A stretch of 64,000 nt of DNA, from the NCBI GenBank assembly GCA_947427035.1, contig CANEGK010000004.1, positions 1-64,000 on the forward strand, written 5' to 3'. Each line of letters begins with the position of its first letter. The stretch's first letter is position 1. The stretch comes from an uncultured Clostridium sp. (GTDB lineage: Bacteria > Bacillota > Clostridia > Oscillospirales > Butyricicoccaceae). The translations under genes and the position numbers were made by a program. A model generated the notes under the pieces. The model worked only from the letters and a program-made list of their open reading frames with translations. It did not search any database and was not told the DNA's origin. Shown here piece after piece: positions 16,782-25,024 of the stretch.

Positions 16782-16816
16782 GAATCATCCATACGGGAAT
16801 TGCAGGTGATCCATCC

Positions 16817-17224
16817 ATGAAAATCCTCATCATCGACGCCCAGGGCGGGGGAATTGGCCGGCAGCTGGTCGCGTCGGTCAAGCAGGCGCTGCCGGGCGCC
16901 GACATTATGGCGGTCGGGGCCAACAGCGCCGCCACCGCCGCCATGCTCAAAGCCGGGGCGGACAACGCCGCGACAGGCGAAAACGCCGTGGTCGTGGCCT
17001 GCCGCAGCGCCGACGTCATCATGGGGCCGGTCGGCATCGTCATCGCCGATTCGCTGTTCGGCGAAATCACGCCGGCCATGGCCGCCGCCGTTGGGCAGAG
17101 CGGCGCGGCGCGCATTCTCATCCCCTTCAACCACTGCGGCAACATCATCGCCGGCGTGTCCGGCCAGAGCGCCGGCGCGCTCATTAAAAGCGCCGTCGAC
17201 GCGCTGTTGGAGCTGGCGAGGTAA
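16817..17224 (+). CDS. DUF3842 family protein
   Basis: The 135-residue protein has the hallmark DUF3842 start, ILIIDAQGGGIGRQLV, a Rossmann-like nucleotide-binding strand and glycine loop. A VVACRSADVIMGPVGIV segment follows in the middle. The family is largely restricted to Clostridia and its role is unknown. It is small, soluble and alanine-rich. It ends 3 bp from the convergent stop of the ABC exporter gene and has its own promoter at 16753-16781. Confidence 0.85.
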   Translation: MKILIIDAQGGGIGRQLVASVKQALPGADIMAVGANSAATAAMLKAGADNAATGENAVVVACRSADVIMGPVGIVIADSLFGEITPAMAAAVGQSGAARILIPFNHCGNIIAGVSGQSAGALIKSAVDALLELAR

Positions 17225-17227
17225 TCA

Positions 17228-18991
17228 TCAGGCGTACCATTTAGCCTGGCTGCGGAACATGCGGGCATACTCGCCGTCCTGTGCCAGCAGCTCGCCGTGG
17301 CAGCCGCGCTCGACAATCCGGCCGTCTTTGAGCACGATAATGATGTCGGCGTCCACGGCCGACGCCATGCGGTGGGTGACGACGACGACCGTTTTGCCCC
17401 GGTTCAAGCGGAAAAACTGCCGGTACAGCTCGCGTTCGGCCAGCGGGTCGATGGCGGCTGTCGGCTCGTCGAGCACCATGACCTCGCCGCCCTTGTAATA
17501 TCCGCGGGCAATGGCCACCTTCTGCCACTGCCCGCCCGACAGCTCGGTCCCGCCGAACTCGCGGCCGAGCAGGGTGTCGGGCGCTGTGCGCAGCGGCACG
17601 TCCAGCTCGGCGGCCAGGGCGTCAAAGCCGACGCCGCTTTCCATGCCCAGCGTGACGTTTTCCCGCAGCGTCAGCGACGGGTAACGGCAATAATCCTGAA
17701 AAACGGCCGACAGCCGCTCCGGCTGCACACCGTAACGCCGTTCGCCCCGCGACGGTTCGAGCACCCCGAGCAGCAGCTTGGACAGGGTGCTTTTGCCCGA
17801 GCCGTTGGCGCCGACCAGGGCGACTCGCTGCCCCGGCTCGACGGTCAGCGTGATGTCCTGCAAGGCATAGCGGTCGGTCAGCGGGTAGCGGTACCAGACG
17901 TTTTGAAGCACGATGCTCCCCTCCGCAGCGCTGCCGTGCTGCGGTTTTTTGCCTTCAGGCAAATCCATAAACGCATAAAACTGCCCAACTTCCCGGCGCT
18001 TGCCCAAAAGCGCGCCGACGCTTTCGTACAGCCCGCTAATCTGCCGGGTACAGCCCTGGCACAGCGACATGAGCGCCCCCAGCGCGCCCAGGGTCAGCCT
18101 TCCCTGTGACGTCTGCCAGACGGCCAGCAGGATCATGGCGACGCTGGCGCCATAGGTAAAGACCGTCGCGCCCAGCGAAAGCAGGCACTTTTTGCGCAGA
18201 AGCCGGTGGTATTCGCGGCGGTACAGGCGGTAATTTTCCTCCCATTTGTCCTGGATGAACCCGCCCGTCCCGGCGCATTGCAGTTCTTTGACCGCCTTGC
18301 GGCGCAGCAGGTCTTCAAAGTAGATCATTTTGCGGCGGGACAGGGTGATATCCTGCTGAAACTGCGCCTGAAGCCGTCCGCCCAGCAGGCTGCCCAGCAG
18401 CATGGGAAGGGGCGTGAGCACGCTGAGCACAAAAATGGCGGGGGACAAGATGTAAATAGAGGACAGCGTAAAGCACAGCACAACGGCCGACAGCGCGGCA
18501 CGGTAAAAATCGACGGTCATCTGCCGCAGCGATTCGCGGGTAAAGCGCAGGCCGCGGTCGATGACGTCGTTGACCTGCGCCGCCTCGAACAGCTCGGGCG
18601 AAAGGCCGCTCAGCTTTTGACAAATGCGCCCCCACAGCCCTTCGGCAAAGCGGTTTTCGTGAATGACGTCGTAGCGGAAGATATACTCCCCCTGCGTGCT
18701 GCACAAAAGGGTCAGCAGCCGCTGCACCGTTTGAAAGAGCACATAGCCGACGACGAGCGGGCCGAGCGCCGACAGCGCGCCCCCGCGCCCGACGCCGTCC
18801 AGAATGGCCTTCCACCAGAAGGCGAGCAGGACGGTCGCGGCATTGAGCAGGAAGATGAGCAGCCAGTACAGCGCGCCCGCGCCGGTTCCTTTGCCAAAGC
18901 GGTCGCGAAGCAGGCGGCCAAAGCCGGATTTTTGGGTCTGGGCGCTTTGGTGCACGGCCTCTTCCAGCCGGGTGGTGTTATCCTTCGGCAT
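17228..18991 (-). CDS. ABC exporter half-transporter, subunit 2
   Basis: The 587-residue protein joins a six-helix type 1 exporter domain (about 25-320) to a nucleotide-binding domain (about 350-575). The Walker A is GANGSGKST, the signature LSGGQWQKV, the Walker B VMVLDEPTAAID and the H-loop VTHRM. The start at 18991 has an AGGGGGGG site and overlaps the stop of the upstream subunit by 14 bases, so the two are translationally coupled and probably form a heterodimer. Unlike many heterodimeric exporters, both subunits keep a canonical catalytic Glu. The substrate is unknown. Confidence 0.9.
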   Translation of the reverse strand: MPKDNTTRLEEAVHQSAQTQKSGFGRLLRDRFGKGTGAGALYWLLIFLLNAATVLLAFWWKAILDGVGRGGALSALGPLVVGYVLFQTVQRLLTLLCSTQGEYIFRYDVIHENRFAEGLWGRICQKLSGLSPELFEAAQVNDVIDRGLRFTRESLRQMTVDFYRAALSAVVLCFTLSSIYILSPAIFVLSVLTPLPMLLGSLLGGRLQAQFQQDITLSRRKMIYFEDLLRRKAVKELQCAGTGGFIQDKWEENYRLYRREYHRLLRKKCLLSLGATVFTYGASVAMILLAVWQTSQGRLTLGALGALMSLCQGCTRQISGLYESVGALLGKRREVGQFYAFMDLPEGKKPQHGSAAEGSIVLQNVWYRYPLTDRYALQDITLTVEPGQRVALVGANGSGKSTLSKLLLGVLEPSRGERRYGVQPERLSAVFQDYCRYPSLTLRENVTLGMESGVGFDALAAELDVPLRTAPDTLLGREFGGTELSGGQWQKVAIARGYYKGGEVMVLDEPTAAIDPLAERELYRQFFRLNRGKTVVVVTHRMASAVDADIIIVLKDGRIVERGCHGELLAQDGEYARMFRSQAKWYA

Positions 18992-20753
18992 GAATAGCCC
19001 CCCCTTCAAAGCTGTCCCTCTGCGCCCGGAACATCTCGGCGTACAGGCCGCCCTGCGCCATCAGCTCGTCATGCGTGCCCTGTTCGGCTGCCACGCCGTC
19101 CGACAGCACAACGATTTTTTCCATGGTTCGGGCCGACGCCAGCCGGTGCGAGACAAAGAGCACCGTTTTATCTGAAAAGGCGCTTTGCAGGTATTCGTAC
19201 AGCTGCGATTCCGCCATCGGGTCCATCTGGCTGGTCGGCTCGTCGAGCAGCAGCACCGGTTTGCCCTGCACAAAGGCCCGGCTGAGGGCCAGCTTCTGCC
19301 ACTCGCCGCCCGACAGGTCGACGCCGCCCGGGAAGGAGCGGCCCAGCGGCTGGTCAAGCCCGATACGTTCGGCCAGCTCGCCCGCGCCGCCCAGACGGGC
19401 GGCGTGCAGCAGCCCGGTATCATCGGCGTCGGCCTGCCCCAGCGTCAGATTGTCGCGCACCGAAAGCTCGTAACGCACAAAGTCCTGAAACACCGGTGCA
19501 AAAATACGGCTGCGCAGCGCCTGCGAATATTCGGCAATGGGACGGCCGCCCAGCAGGATTCGGCCCCCGTCCGGCTCGTACAGGCCGAGCAGCAGCTTGA
19601 TGAGGGTGCTTTTGCCCGCGCCGTTGGCGCCGACGAGCGCCACCTTTTCGCCCGGCGCCACCGTCAGGCTGAGGTCGTGCAGAATCTGCCGGTCGGTGCC
19701 TGGATAGGCGAAGCTGACGTGCTCAAAGGCCAGCGATGCCGGCCCGTCCAGCGTGTCAAGCCCGCCGTCCTCCCGCTCTTCAAAGCGGAGGAACTCGTCG
19801 TACTTGTCATAAAAGAAGGTCCACATGCCAAAGGTGCCGAAGGGCAGGTTGAGCTCGAGCGCCGCGATGTAGGCGCACAGCGCGGCGAAGCTGCCGACGC
19901 TGAGGGCCCCTTTCAGGCACAGGGCCAGCAGGTACAGGCAGCTCAGCCCCTTGCACAAATCGAGCAGCAGATAGGCGGCGCCGCTGGTTTTCAGGTTGCG
20001 GCCGAAGATTTTCTCATATTCGGCATTGTACCGCCGCATCCGCCCGACGTACAGCCGGCGCAGGAAAGGGAAAGCGCCGTAAATGTGCAGCTCTTTCATG
20101 TAAGCGCGCTCGGTCTGATAGGGCAGGAGCGCGTCGCACATGCGCTTTTTTTGCAGCTGCTCGCTCAGGCGGGCAAAGGATTCGCGGTTATTTTTGGAAA
20201 AGTACAGGTTGAAAAGGACCATCGGGACGAGCACGGCCAGCGGCAGCCACCACGCCACCGGCCCGAGCAGCCAGAAAAGGCCCGCCACATTGACGAGCGA
20301 CATCAGGCAGCCGGACAGCAGCGTCACCGACACGACGCGGATGATCATTTCCAGTTTGTCTTCGACCAGCGTGACGGTGTCGACGCTCTGCGGGTCTTCA
20401 AAGTAACGGTATTTCATGCGCATACACTTCTGGTTGATGAGGCGGCTGACCCCCAGCTGTACGTCGGTCAGGTAGCGCGGCGCAATGACGTTGTCGCGCA
20501 GCGCGTCCAGCATGGGCGGCAGCAGAAGGCACAGCGCAAACAGCACGACGGCCGGCGCAAAGTCGGAAAAGGCCATGCGCCCCGCCGCCGCTTCGGCGGA
20601 AGCGTCCAGCACCTTCCGGCTGAAAAAAGCCAGCTGCGGCCCGGCCAGCGCCGCCTGCAAAAGGGTTGCCAGGATAAAAAGAAAATAGCTCCCTTTGGCA
20701 AAGCGCAGCGACAGCGCCACCGTGCTTTTGATGACGCGAACGGTGTTTTTCAT
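18978..20753 (-). CDS. ABC exporter half-transporter, subunit 1
   Basis: The 591-residue protein has an N-terminal six-helix membrane domain and a C-terminal nucleotide-binding domain with Walker A GANGAGKST, signature LSGGEWQKL, Walker B VLLLDEPTSQMD and H-loop VSHRL. The start at 20753 follows AAGGGGATGAAGCC. It is driven by a TTGACA-N17-TATACT promoter at 20793-20821. With subunit 2 it likely exports a peptide, lipid or drug; no precursor peptide or processing enzyme is adjacent, so a bacteriocin role has no support. Confidence 0.9.
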   Translation of the reverse strand: MKNTVRVIKSTVALSLRFAKGSYFLFILATLLQAALAGPQLAFFSRKVLDASAEAAAGRMAFSDFAPAVVLFALCLLLPPMLDALRDNVIAPRYLTDVQLGVSRLINQKCMRMKYRYFEDPQSVDTVTLVEDKLEMIIRVVSVTLLSGCLMSLVNVAGLFWLLGPVAWWLPLAVLVPMVLFNLYFSKNNRESFARLSEQLQKKRMCDALLPYQTERAYMKELHIYGAFPFLRRLYVGRMRRYNAEYEKIFGRNLKTSGAAYLLLDLCKGLSCLYLLALCLKGALSVGSFAALCAYIAALELNLPFGTFGMWTFFYDKYDEFLRFEEREDGGLDTLDGPASLAFEHVSFAYPGTDRQILHDLSLTVAPGEKVALVGANGAGKSTLIKLLLGLYEPDGGRILLGGRPIAEYSQALRSRIFAPVFQDFVRYELSVRDNLTLGQADADDTGLLHAARLGGAGELAERIGLDQPLGRSFPGGVDLSGGEWQKLALSRAFVQGKPVLLLDEPTSQMDPMAESQLYEYLQSAFSDKTVLFVSHRLASARTMEKIVVLSDGVAAEQGTHDELMAQGGLYAEMFRAQRDSFEGGAIHAEG

Positions 20754-20792
20754 GGCTTCATCCCCTTTTTGCTGTTGACGGCGGTTTTCAAC

Positions 20793-20821
20793 AGTATATC
20801 GTGCGGGGGCGAGGCTGTCAA
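20793..20821 (-). promoter_or_regulatory. Consensus promoter of the ABC exporter operon
   Basis: On the minus strand TTGACA (20816-20821) and TATACT (20793-20798) are separated by 17 bp. Confidence 0.8.
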
Positions 20822-20952
20822 ACTGCTTGTGGAGCGCCAAAGCGGCAGTGCAATGGAATTTTCAATTTTTAGATTAGCCATCCCCGTTTTCCACATAGGC
20901 GGCCGCTGTAAAATTTTTCGCAAATAGTTTTGTGCGTTAAGAGCGGCACGGC

Positions 20953-20981
20953 TTGACTTAAACGGGGGCTTTTGCTATAAT
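20953..20981 (+). promoter_or_regulatory. Promoter of the riboswitch-MATE unit
   Basis: TTGACT (20953-20958) and TATAAT (20976-20981) are separated by 17 bp. It predicts a leader of about 150 nt before the ATG at 21140. Confidence 0.8.
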
Positions 20982-20999
20982 AGCATCACAATTCAACAA

Positions 21000-21066
21000 A
21001 TGGTTCGACGAGGCGTTCATAAGTTACCCCTGGGGTACGGCACATGCCGTATGGTAGCTTTTTGGG
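21000..21066 (+). ncRNA. Candidate guanidine-IV (mepA motif) riboswitch with terminator
   Basis: The leader holds a short conserved-looking block, GACGAGGCGTTCAT (21007-21020), then ACCCCTGGGGTACGG and a hairpin TACGGC / GCCGTA at about 21036-21051. Enclosing it, GTTACC pairs with GGTAGC directly before TTTTT, which makes an intrinsic terminator. The mepA RNA motif, now known as guanidine-IV, precedes MATE genes in Clostridia and works by antitermination. The gene context and ACGAGG/CTGGGG elements fit, but I recall the consensus only in outline. Confidence 0.55.
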
Positions 21067-21139
21067 CGCTTATTTTTTTACTGTGCAAAGCCAAACAGCG
21101 GAGCCGCTTCAACGCCGGTCCGGAACAGGAGGGAAACAG

Positions 21140-22474
21140 ATGAAAAGGGATATGACGCAGGGGAGCATCACCAAAGCCCTGGTGCTGTTCACCGTCCCGC
21201 TGGTGCTGAGCGGCCTGCTTCAGCAGATTTTTAACTGGGTGGACGCATTCATCGTCGGGAATATCGAGGGTGAGGCGGCGCTGGCCGGCATTGGGGCGAC
21301 GACGTCGATTTACGGGCTGTTTATCACCATTCTGACCGGCTTTACCGCCGGGCTGTCCGTTTTGTCCGCCCAGCAGTACGGCAGCGGCGAGCGCGAAAAG
21401 CTGACCCGGTCGCTGGCCACCTTTACCGTGCTTCTGGGCGGCGCCTGCCTGGTCATCGCGGCAGCGGGATCGGTCTTTTACCGGGAAGTGCTGGCGCTGC
21501 TCGGCACGCCGGAGGATATTTTTGAAATGGCAGGGGACTACCTGAAAATTATTTTCCTCGGCGTCCCGTTCCTCGCCGTTTACAACACCTATTCCGCCGT
21601 ACTGCGAGGCATGGGCGACAGCCGCGCGCCCTTTTTGTCCATTCTCGTGTCCTCGCTGGCCAATATCGCGCTCGACATTCTCTTTGTCGCTTCGCTGCGC
21701 TGGGGTTCGGCGGGAGCCGCTGCGGCAACGGTGATATCGCAAAGCATCATGACGATCTTCATCGTCGTTTATGCCGTCAAAAAACACCCGGCCCTGCGCT
21801 TCCGCCCGAGCCGCCGCTTTATTCAAAAGTCCGCCCTGACGGCCGGCGGCCGGTTCGGCCTGCCCCCGGCCATACAATCGGGCATGGGAGCCATCGGCAA
21901 CCTGATTTTGCAGCGCTTTATGAACGGCTTTGGCGGCCAGACCGTCGCCGCGATCACGACGGCGTACCGCGTGGATTCGGTCGTTATGCTGCCCATTTTC
22001 AACTTCGGCTCGGGCATTGCCACCGTCGTGGCGCAGAACATCGGGGCGGGCAACCGCGAGCGGGCCGAAAAGGCCTTTAAAACCGGCGTCGCCCTGATGG
22101 CCGGCATTTCACTGTGCCTGATGGTTGTGGTGCTTCTGGCCGGCGGGCCGCTGATCGCCATGTTCGGGCTGACGCAGGAATCGGTGGACATCGGCAAAAG
22201 CTTTTTCCGCGCCGTCTCGGTCTTTTACATTGTCTGCGGCGTGGCCACGGCGGTTCGGGGGTATGTTGAAGGCATGGGCGATATGGTCTTTTCCGGGCTG
22301 GCGGGCATTGCCGCGCTCGTTGTGCGCATCATTGCGTCTTATGCCTTTGCCGGGCTGATGGGCAATATGGTCATCGCCTATGCCGAGGCGTTTTCGTGGG
22401 TGGTGCTGCTTTTGCTGTACTTTATCCGGCTGCGGCAAAAGCGCCGGGAGACATCGCCGGTTTTGTGGAAGTAA
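21140..22474 (+). CDS. MATE family efflux transporter (MepA-like)
   Basis: The 444-residue, twelve-helix protein has the MATE signature near its start (LVLSGLLQQIFNWVDAF) and the AVLRGMGDS loop. GGAGGG precedes the ATG at 21140. It follows a leader with a candidate guanidine-responsive riboswitch, which would make it a guanidinium or related cation exporter. If that reading of the leader is wrong, it is simply a multidrug MATE pump. Two hairpins, at 22505-22534 and 22567-22601, end transcription. Confidence 0.88.
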   Translation: MKRDMTQGSITKALVLFTVPLVLSGLLQQIFNWVDAFIVGNIEGEAALAGIGATTSIYGLFITILTGFTAGLSVLSAQQYGSGEREKLTRSLATFTVLLGGACLVIAAAGSVFYREVLALLGTPEDIFEMAGDYLKIIFLGVPFLAVYNTYSAVLRGMGDSRAPFLSILVSSLANIALDILFVASLRWGSAGAAAATVISQSIMTIFIVVYAVKKHPALRFRPSRRFIQKSALTAGGRFGLPPAIQSGMGAIGNLILQRFMNGFGGQTVAAITTAYRVDSVVMLPIFNFGSGIATVVAQNIGAGNRERAEKAFKTGVALMAGISLCLMVVVLLAGGPLIAMFGLTQESVDIGKSFFRAVSVFYIVCGVATAVRGYVEGMGDMVFSGLAGIAALVVRIIASYAFAGLMGNMVIAYAEAFSWVVLLLLYFIRLRQKRRETSPVLWK

Positions 22475-22504
22475 AGGCGCGGCGATGCATGGTCTGCCGT
22501 CAAT

Positions 22505-22534
22505 AAAATCCGGGCGCGCATCCGCCCGGATTTT
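22505..22534. terminator. Bidirectional terminator
   Basis: AAAATCCGGGCG (22505-22516) pairs with CGCCCGGATTTT (22523-22534). It serves both the MATE gene and the convergent gluQ. Confidence 0.8.
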
Positions 22535-22566
22535 GAAAAACAGAAGGATTTCATAAGCTTCAGCAG

Positions 22567-22601
22567 TGCCCGGCCGCAGGGAAAACCGGCCGGGCATTTT
22601 T
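22567..22601 (+). terminator. Second terminator, plus strand
   Basis: TGCCCGGCCG (22567-22576) pairs with CGGCCGGGCA (22587-22596), followed by TTTTT. It touches the stop codon of gluQ and faces into that gene. Confidence 0.75.
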
Positions 22602-23547
22602 ATATCCAGTCGGCCGGATTTATGACGATGTCGGCGCGCGAAAGGGCTTCGGGGCGGTAGAGCGGCAGCAGCTCGCGCACCGAAACCGGTTCAGGGACGG
22701 GCAGCAGCCCGGCGGCGTGGGCCAGCCGGCCCAAAAGGGGTTCGGGCGCGGGAAAACGGCTGCGCAGGCGGCCCAGATCCAGATCCTTTTCACGCTTGGA
22801 CAGCCGCCGGCCGTCGGGCGCGACGAGCAGGGGAATGTGCCCAAATCGCGGCGGAGCATAACCCAAAAGACGGTACAGGCACAGCTGGACGGGTGTGGAG
22901 TCGAGCAGGTCGCGGCCGCGCACGACCTCGGTGACGCCCATGAGCGCATCGTCGACGACGACGGCCAGCTGGTAGGCGTGAACGCCGTCGCGCCGCCGGA
23001 CAACGATATCCCCGCAGTCGCGCGCCGGGTTGCGGCGCACAGGGCCGCAAAAGAGGTCGTCAAAGCCCACCGTCTCGTCGGGCATGACCAGGCGCAGCGC
23101 CGGTACGCGCCGCTGCGAAAGCGCCTGCCGCTGCGCCTCGGTCAAAGCGCGGCAGCGCCCGTCATAGGGGCTGCGGCCGTCGCCGGCGTGGGGGGCCTGC
23201 GCCGCATGCAGCTCGGCGCGCGTACAGAAGCAGGGGTACAAAAGCCCCTGTGCGCGCAGCAGCGCAAGGGCCTGTTCGTAATAACCCCGGCGCTCGCTTT
23301 GCAGGCAGGCGCTGTCCAGCCCGCCCTCGTCCCAGTCGAGGCCGAGCCACAGAAGATCCTCTTCCAGCAGCCGGGCGTATTCCGGTTTGCAGCGCTCGGG
23401 GTCCAGATCCTCGATGCGCAGCAGCATCCGGCCGCCCTGCGAGCGGCAGCTGAGCCAGGCCGCCAGGGCGCAGAAGACGTTGCCCAGATGCATCCGGCCG
23501 CTGGGGCTGGGGGCAAAACGGCCGCGAACGGGCTGAGTCACAGGCAT
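22600..23547 (-). CDS. gluQ: Glutamyl-Q tRNA(Asp) synthetase
   Basis: The 315-residue protein is a short glutamyl-tRNA synthetase paralogue lacking the anticodon-binding domain. It charges glutamate onto the queuosine of tRNA(Asp). The adenylate site is visible as FAPSPSGRMHLGN at about 11-23 and RRLSKREKD near the C-terminal third. The zinc knuckle CFC...YDGRC typical of GluQ is present. The start at 23547 has only a weak ribosome binding site. Its presence implies queuosine-modified tRNA in this organism. Confidence 0.9.
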   Translation of the reverse strand: MPVTQPVRGRFAPSPSGRMHLGNVFCALAAWLSCRSQGGRMLLRIEDLDPERCKPEYARLLEEDLLWLGLDWDEGGLDSACLQSERRGYYEQALALLRAQGLLYPCFCTRAELHAAQAPHAGDGRSPYDGRCRALTEAQRQALSQRRVPALRLVMPDETVGFDDLFCGPVRRNPARDCGDIVVRRRDGVHAYQLAVVVDDALMGVTEVVRGRDLLDSTPVQLCLYRLLGYAPPRFGHIPLLVAPDGRRLSKREKDLDLGRLRSRFPAPEPLLGRLAHAAGLLPVPEPVSVRELLPLYRPEALSRADIVINPADWI

Positions 23548-23557
23548 CACATCCAAA

Positions 23558-23613
23558 TTGCAAAGGTTGCTTGACAAAAAATGCAAAGTACGCTATACTA
23601 AAAATGCAAAGTA
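23558..23613 (+). promoter_or_regulatory. Promoter with three operator repeats at 23-bp spacing
   Basis: TTGACA (23571-23576) and TATACT (23594-23599) are 17 bp apart. TGCAAAG occurs at 23559, 23582 and 23605, exactly 23 bp from one to the next. The two inner copies share ATGCAAAGTA. The repeats bracket the -35 and -10 boxes, which suits autorepression by the XRE protein encoded just downstream. Confidence 0.8.
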
Positions 23614-23636
23614 AACTTGTCAAAAGAGGTGAAAGG

Positions 23637-23858
23637 TTGAAAACGCGCATACGGGAACTGCGGCGCGCCCGCAAGCTGTCACAGGAAGAGCTGGCCAACG
23701 CCGTCGGGACGACGCGGCAGACCATCACTTCGATCGAGGTGGGGAAATACACTGCGTCGCTGCCGCTGGCCTATAAACTGGCGCGGTTTTTTGGCCTGCC
23801 TATCGAAGAGGTTTTTGATTTTTCCGAACTGGAGGATGAGATGAATGAAATTCGATGA
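23637..23858 (+). CDS. XRE-family transcriptional regulator, small
   Basis: The 73-residue protein is almost entirely a helix-turn-helix domain with recognition region VGTTRQTITSIEVGKY, similar to YgzD-type regulators. The start is TTG at 23637, chosen because GAGGTGAAAGG lies directly before it and the in-frame ATG upstream falls inside the promoter. Its stop overlaps the next gene by 14 bases. The three regularly spaced repeats in its promoter suggest it controls its own operon. The pairing of such a regulator with a four-helix membrane protein is common in Firmicutes. Confidence 0.85.
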   Translation: MKTRIRELRRARKLSQEELANAVGTTRQTITSIEVGKYTASLPLAYKLARFFGLPIEEVFDFSELEDEMNEIR

Positions 23859-24309
23859 AGAAAGCATGAAGCAAACGCTGCTGCGGCGCATTTACGCGCT
23901 TTGCGCGGCGCTGGGGCTGCTCGGTTTACTGACCGGCGTGCGGATATACCTGCCGCACAGCACGGCGGTGGGCGGCGAGTGGTATACCGGCTTTATCGTC
24001 GGCTGGCAGATAGGGGTGCTGGCAGGGCTGATGCTGTTTGGCGTTTTCTATCTGGTCAAATACCTGGCCGCCCTGCACGACCCGGACAAGGCGCGCGCGG
24101 TGCTCATCGCCGAGCGCGACGAGAGGACCCTGTTTATCGAGCAGAAGGTGGGGAAAAGCAGCTATAAATATGTCATCGCCGGCCTGCTGCTGGCCGCGGT
24201 CATCGCAGGATGCTTCAGCGCGGCAGCCTTTGCGGCGCTGCTGGGGGCCGTGGCGCTCGAAGCCGCGGTTCGCATAGCGCTGCGGGCCTACTATATGCGG
24301 AAAATCTGA
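23845..24309 (+). CDS. Membrane protein of XRE/membrane pair
   Basis: The 154-residue protein has about four hydrophobic helices (near 16-36, 48-74, 108-128 and 129-146). Between the second and third lies a charged loop containing ERDERTLFIEQKVG, a pattern seen in this group. The function is unknown. It is translationally coupled to the small XRE regulator. A role in sensing membrane state and relaying to the regulator is only a guess. A terminator follows at 24451-24484. Confidence 0.75.
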   Translation: MKFDEESMKQTLLRRIYALCAALGLLGLLTGVRIYLPHSTAVGGEWYTGFIVGWQIGVLAGLMLFGVFYLVKYLAALHDPDKARAVLIAERDERTLFIEQKVGKSSYKYVIAGLLLAAVIAGCFSAAAFAALLGAVALEAAVRIALRAYYMRKI

Positions 24310-24450
24310 AAACCAGGGGCAGGCGGCCGCAGATCCGGGGAAGGGCCTGCCCAGCCGACGGGCGGATAGCGACGATCCCTTGATACCCCCGGGAAACGCA
24401 AACGCCTGATTTGGAGGGCGTTCGTTTCAAAAGCGCTTTTATAAATGATG

Positions 24451-24484
24451 CAAGGGGACTGCCCGCAGGCAGCCCCCTTGTTTT
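24451..24484 (+). terminator. Rho-independent terminator
   Basis: CAAGGGGACTGCC (24451-24463) pairs with GGCAGCCCCCTTG (24468-24480), followed by TTTT. The gap 24310-24450 shows no gene or recognised RNA. Confidence 0.8.
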
Positions 24485-24516
24485 ACTCTATAAGCTGCGC
24501 TGAAATGCGCTTTTAC

Positions 24517-25011
24517 TTAGTGCTCGCAGCCGCAGTCACAGCCGCAGCCCTTGTCGTCGTCATCCTCATCCTCTTCTTCCAACAGGCTGAGGTCGAACTC
24601 AAGCTCTTCGCCGCAGGCCGGGCATTTCATGCCGCCCTCTTCCAAAACGTCCTCGTCGACACAGATTTCCTCGCCGCAGGTGGGGCAGGAAAGCTGGTAG
24701 AAGGTTTCGTCGCAGTCGCAGTCGTCGTCCTCGTCGTCGCAGTCGCAGCAGTCTTCCAGAACGTCGCAGATATCGTCCAGCGTGTCTTCCATCTCTTCCA
24801 GCTCGTCGTCGATATCGTCAATGGCGTCCTCAATGAGCTCGATGTCTTCGGACATGTCGGCGGCGTCCGATTCCAGATCGGAAACCGACAGGGCGATATC
24901 GTTCAGCGTGTCGACAATGGCGCACAGAAGCTTGCCCTGGTCGGTGCTGTCGTCGATTTTAAGGCCTTCGAGCAGGCCTTTCAGGTATGCGGTTTTTTCA
25001 GTAACAGTCAT
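24517..25011 (-). CDS. CD1247-type acidic protein with zinc ribbon and Cys-rich tail
   Basis: The 164-residue protein has an N-terminal helical domain with the CD1247-like start (TEKTAYLKGLLEGLKID) and a long acidic coiled-coil-like stretch rich in Asp and Glu. A CPTCG...CPACG zinc ribbon follows, then a Cys-rich tail with alternating CDCGC residues. AAGGAGG precedes the ATG at 25011. It sits 13 bp after efp, probably on the same transcript. The extreme acidity plus metal ligands suggests a metal- or nucleic-acid-mimic role, but nothing firm is known. Confidence 0.8.
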   Translation of the reverse strand: MTVTEKTAYLKGLLEGLKIDDSTDQGKLLCAIVDTLNDIALSVSDLESDAADMSEDIELIEDAIDDIDDELEEMEDTLDDICDVLEDCCDCDDEDDDCDCDETFYQLSCPTCGEEICVDEDVLEEGGMKCPACGEELEFDLSLLEEEDEDDDDKGCGCDCGCEH

Positions 25012-25024
25012 GCGCTTTTCCTCC

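Noticed and set aside
17228-20753. Bacteriocin or lantibiotic export cluster
   Set aside because: No precursor peptide, C39 peptidase domain or modification enzyme is near the ABC genes.
23637-24309. Toxin-antitoxin pair
   Set aside because: The second gene is a four-helix membrane protein unlike known toxins, and the set matches the common XRE/membrane-protein pairing.
24310-24450. Possible tRNA or riboswitch
   Set aside because: No cloverleaf, T-loop motif or known aptamer elements could be found.
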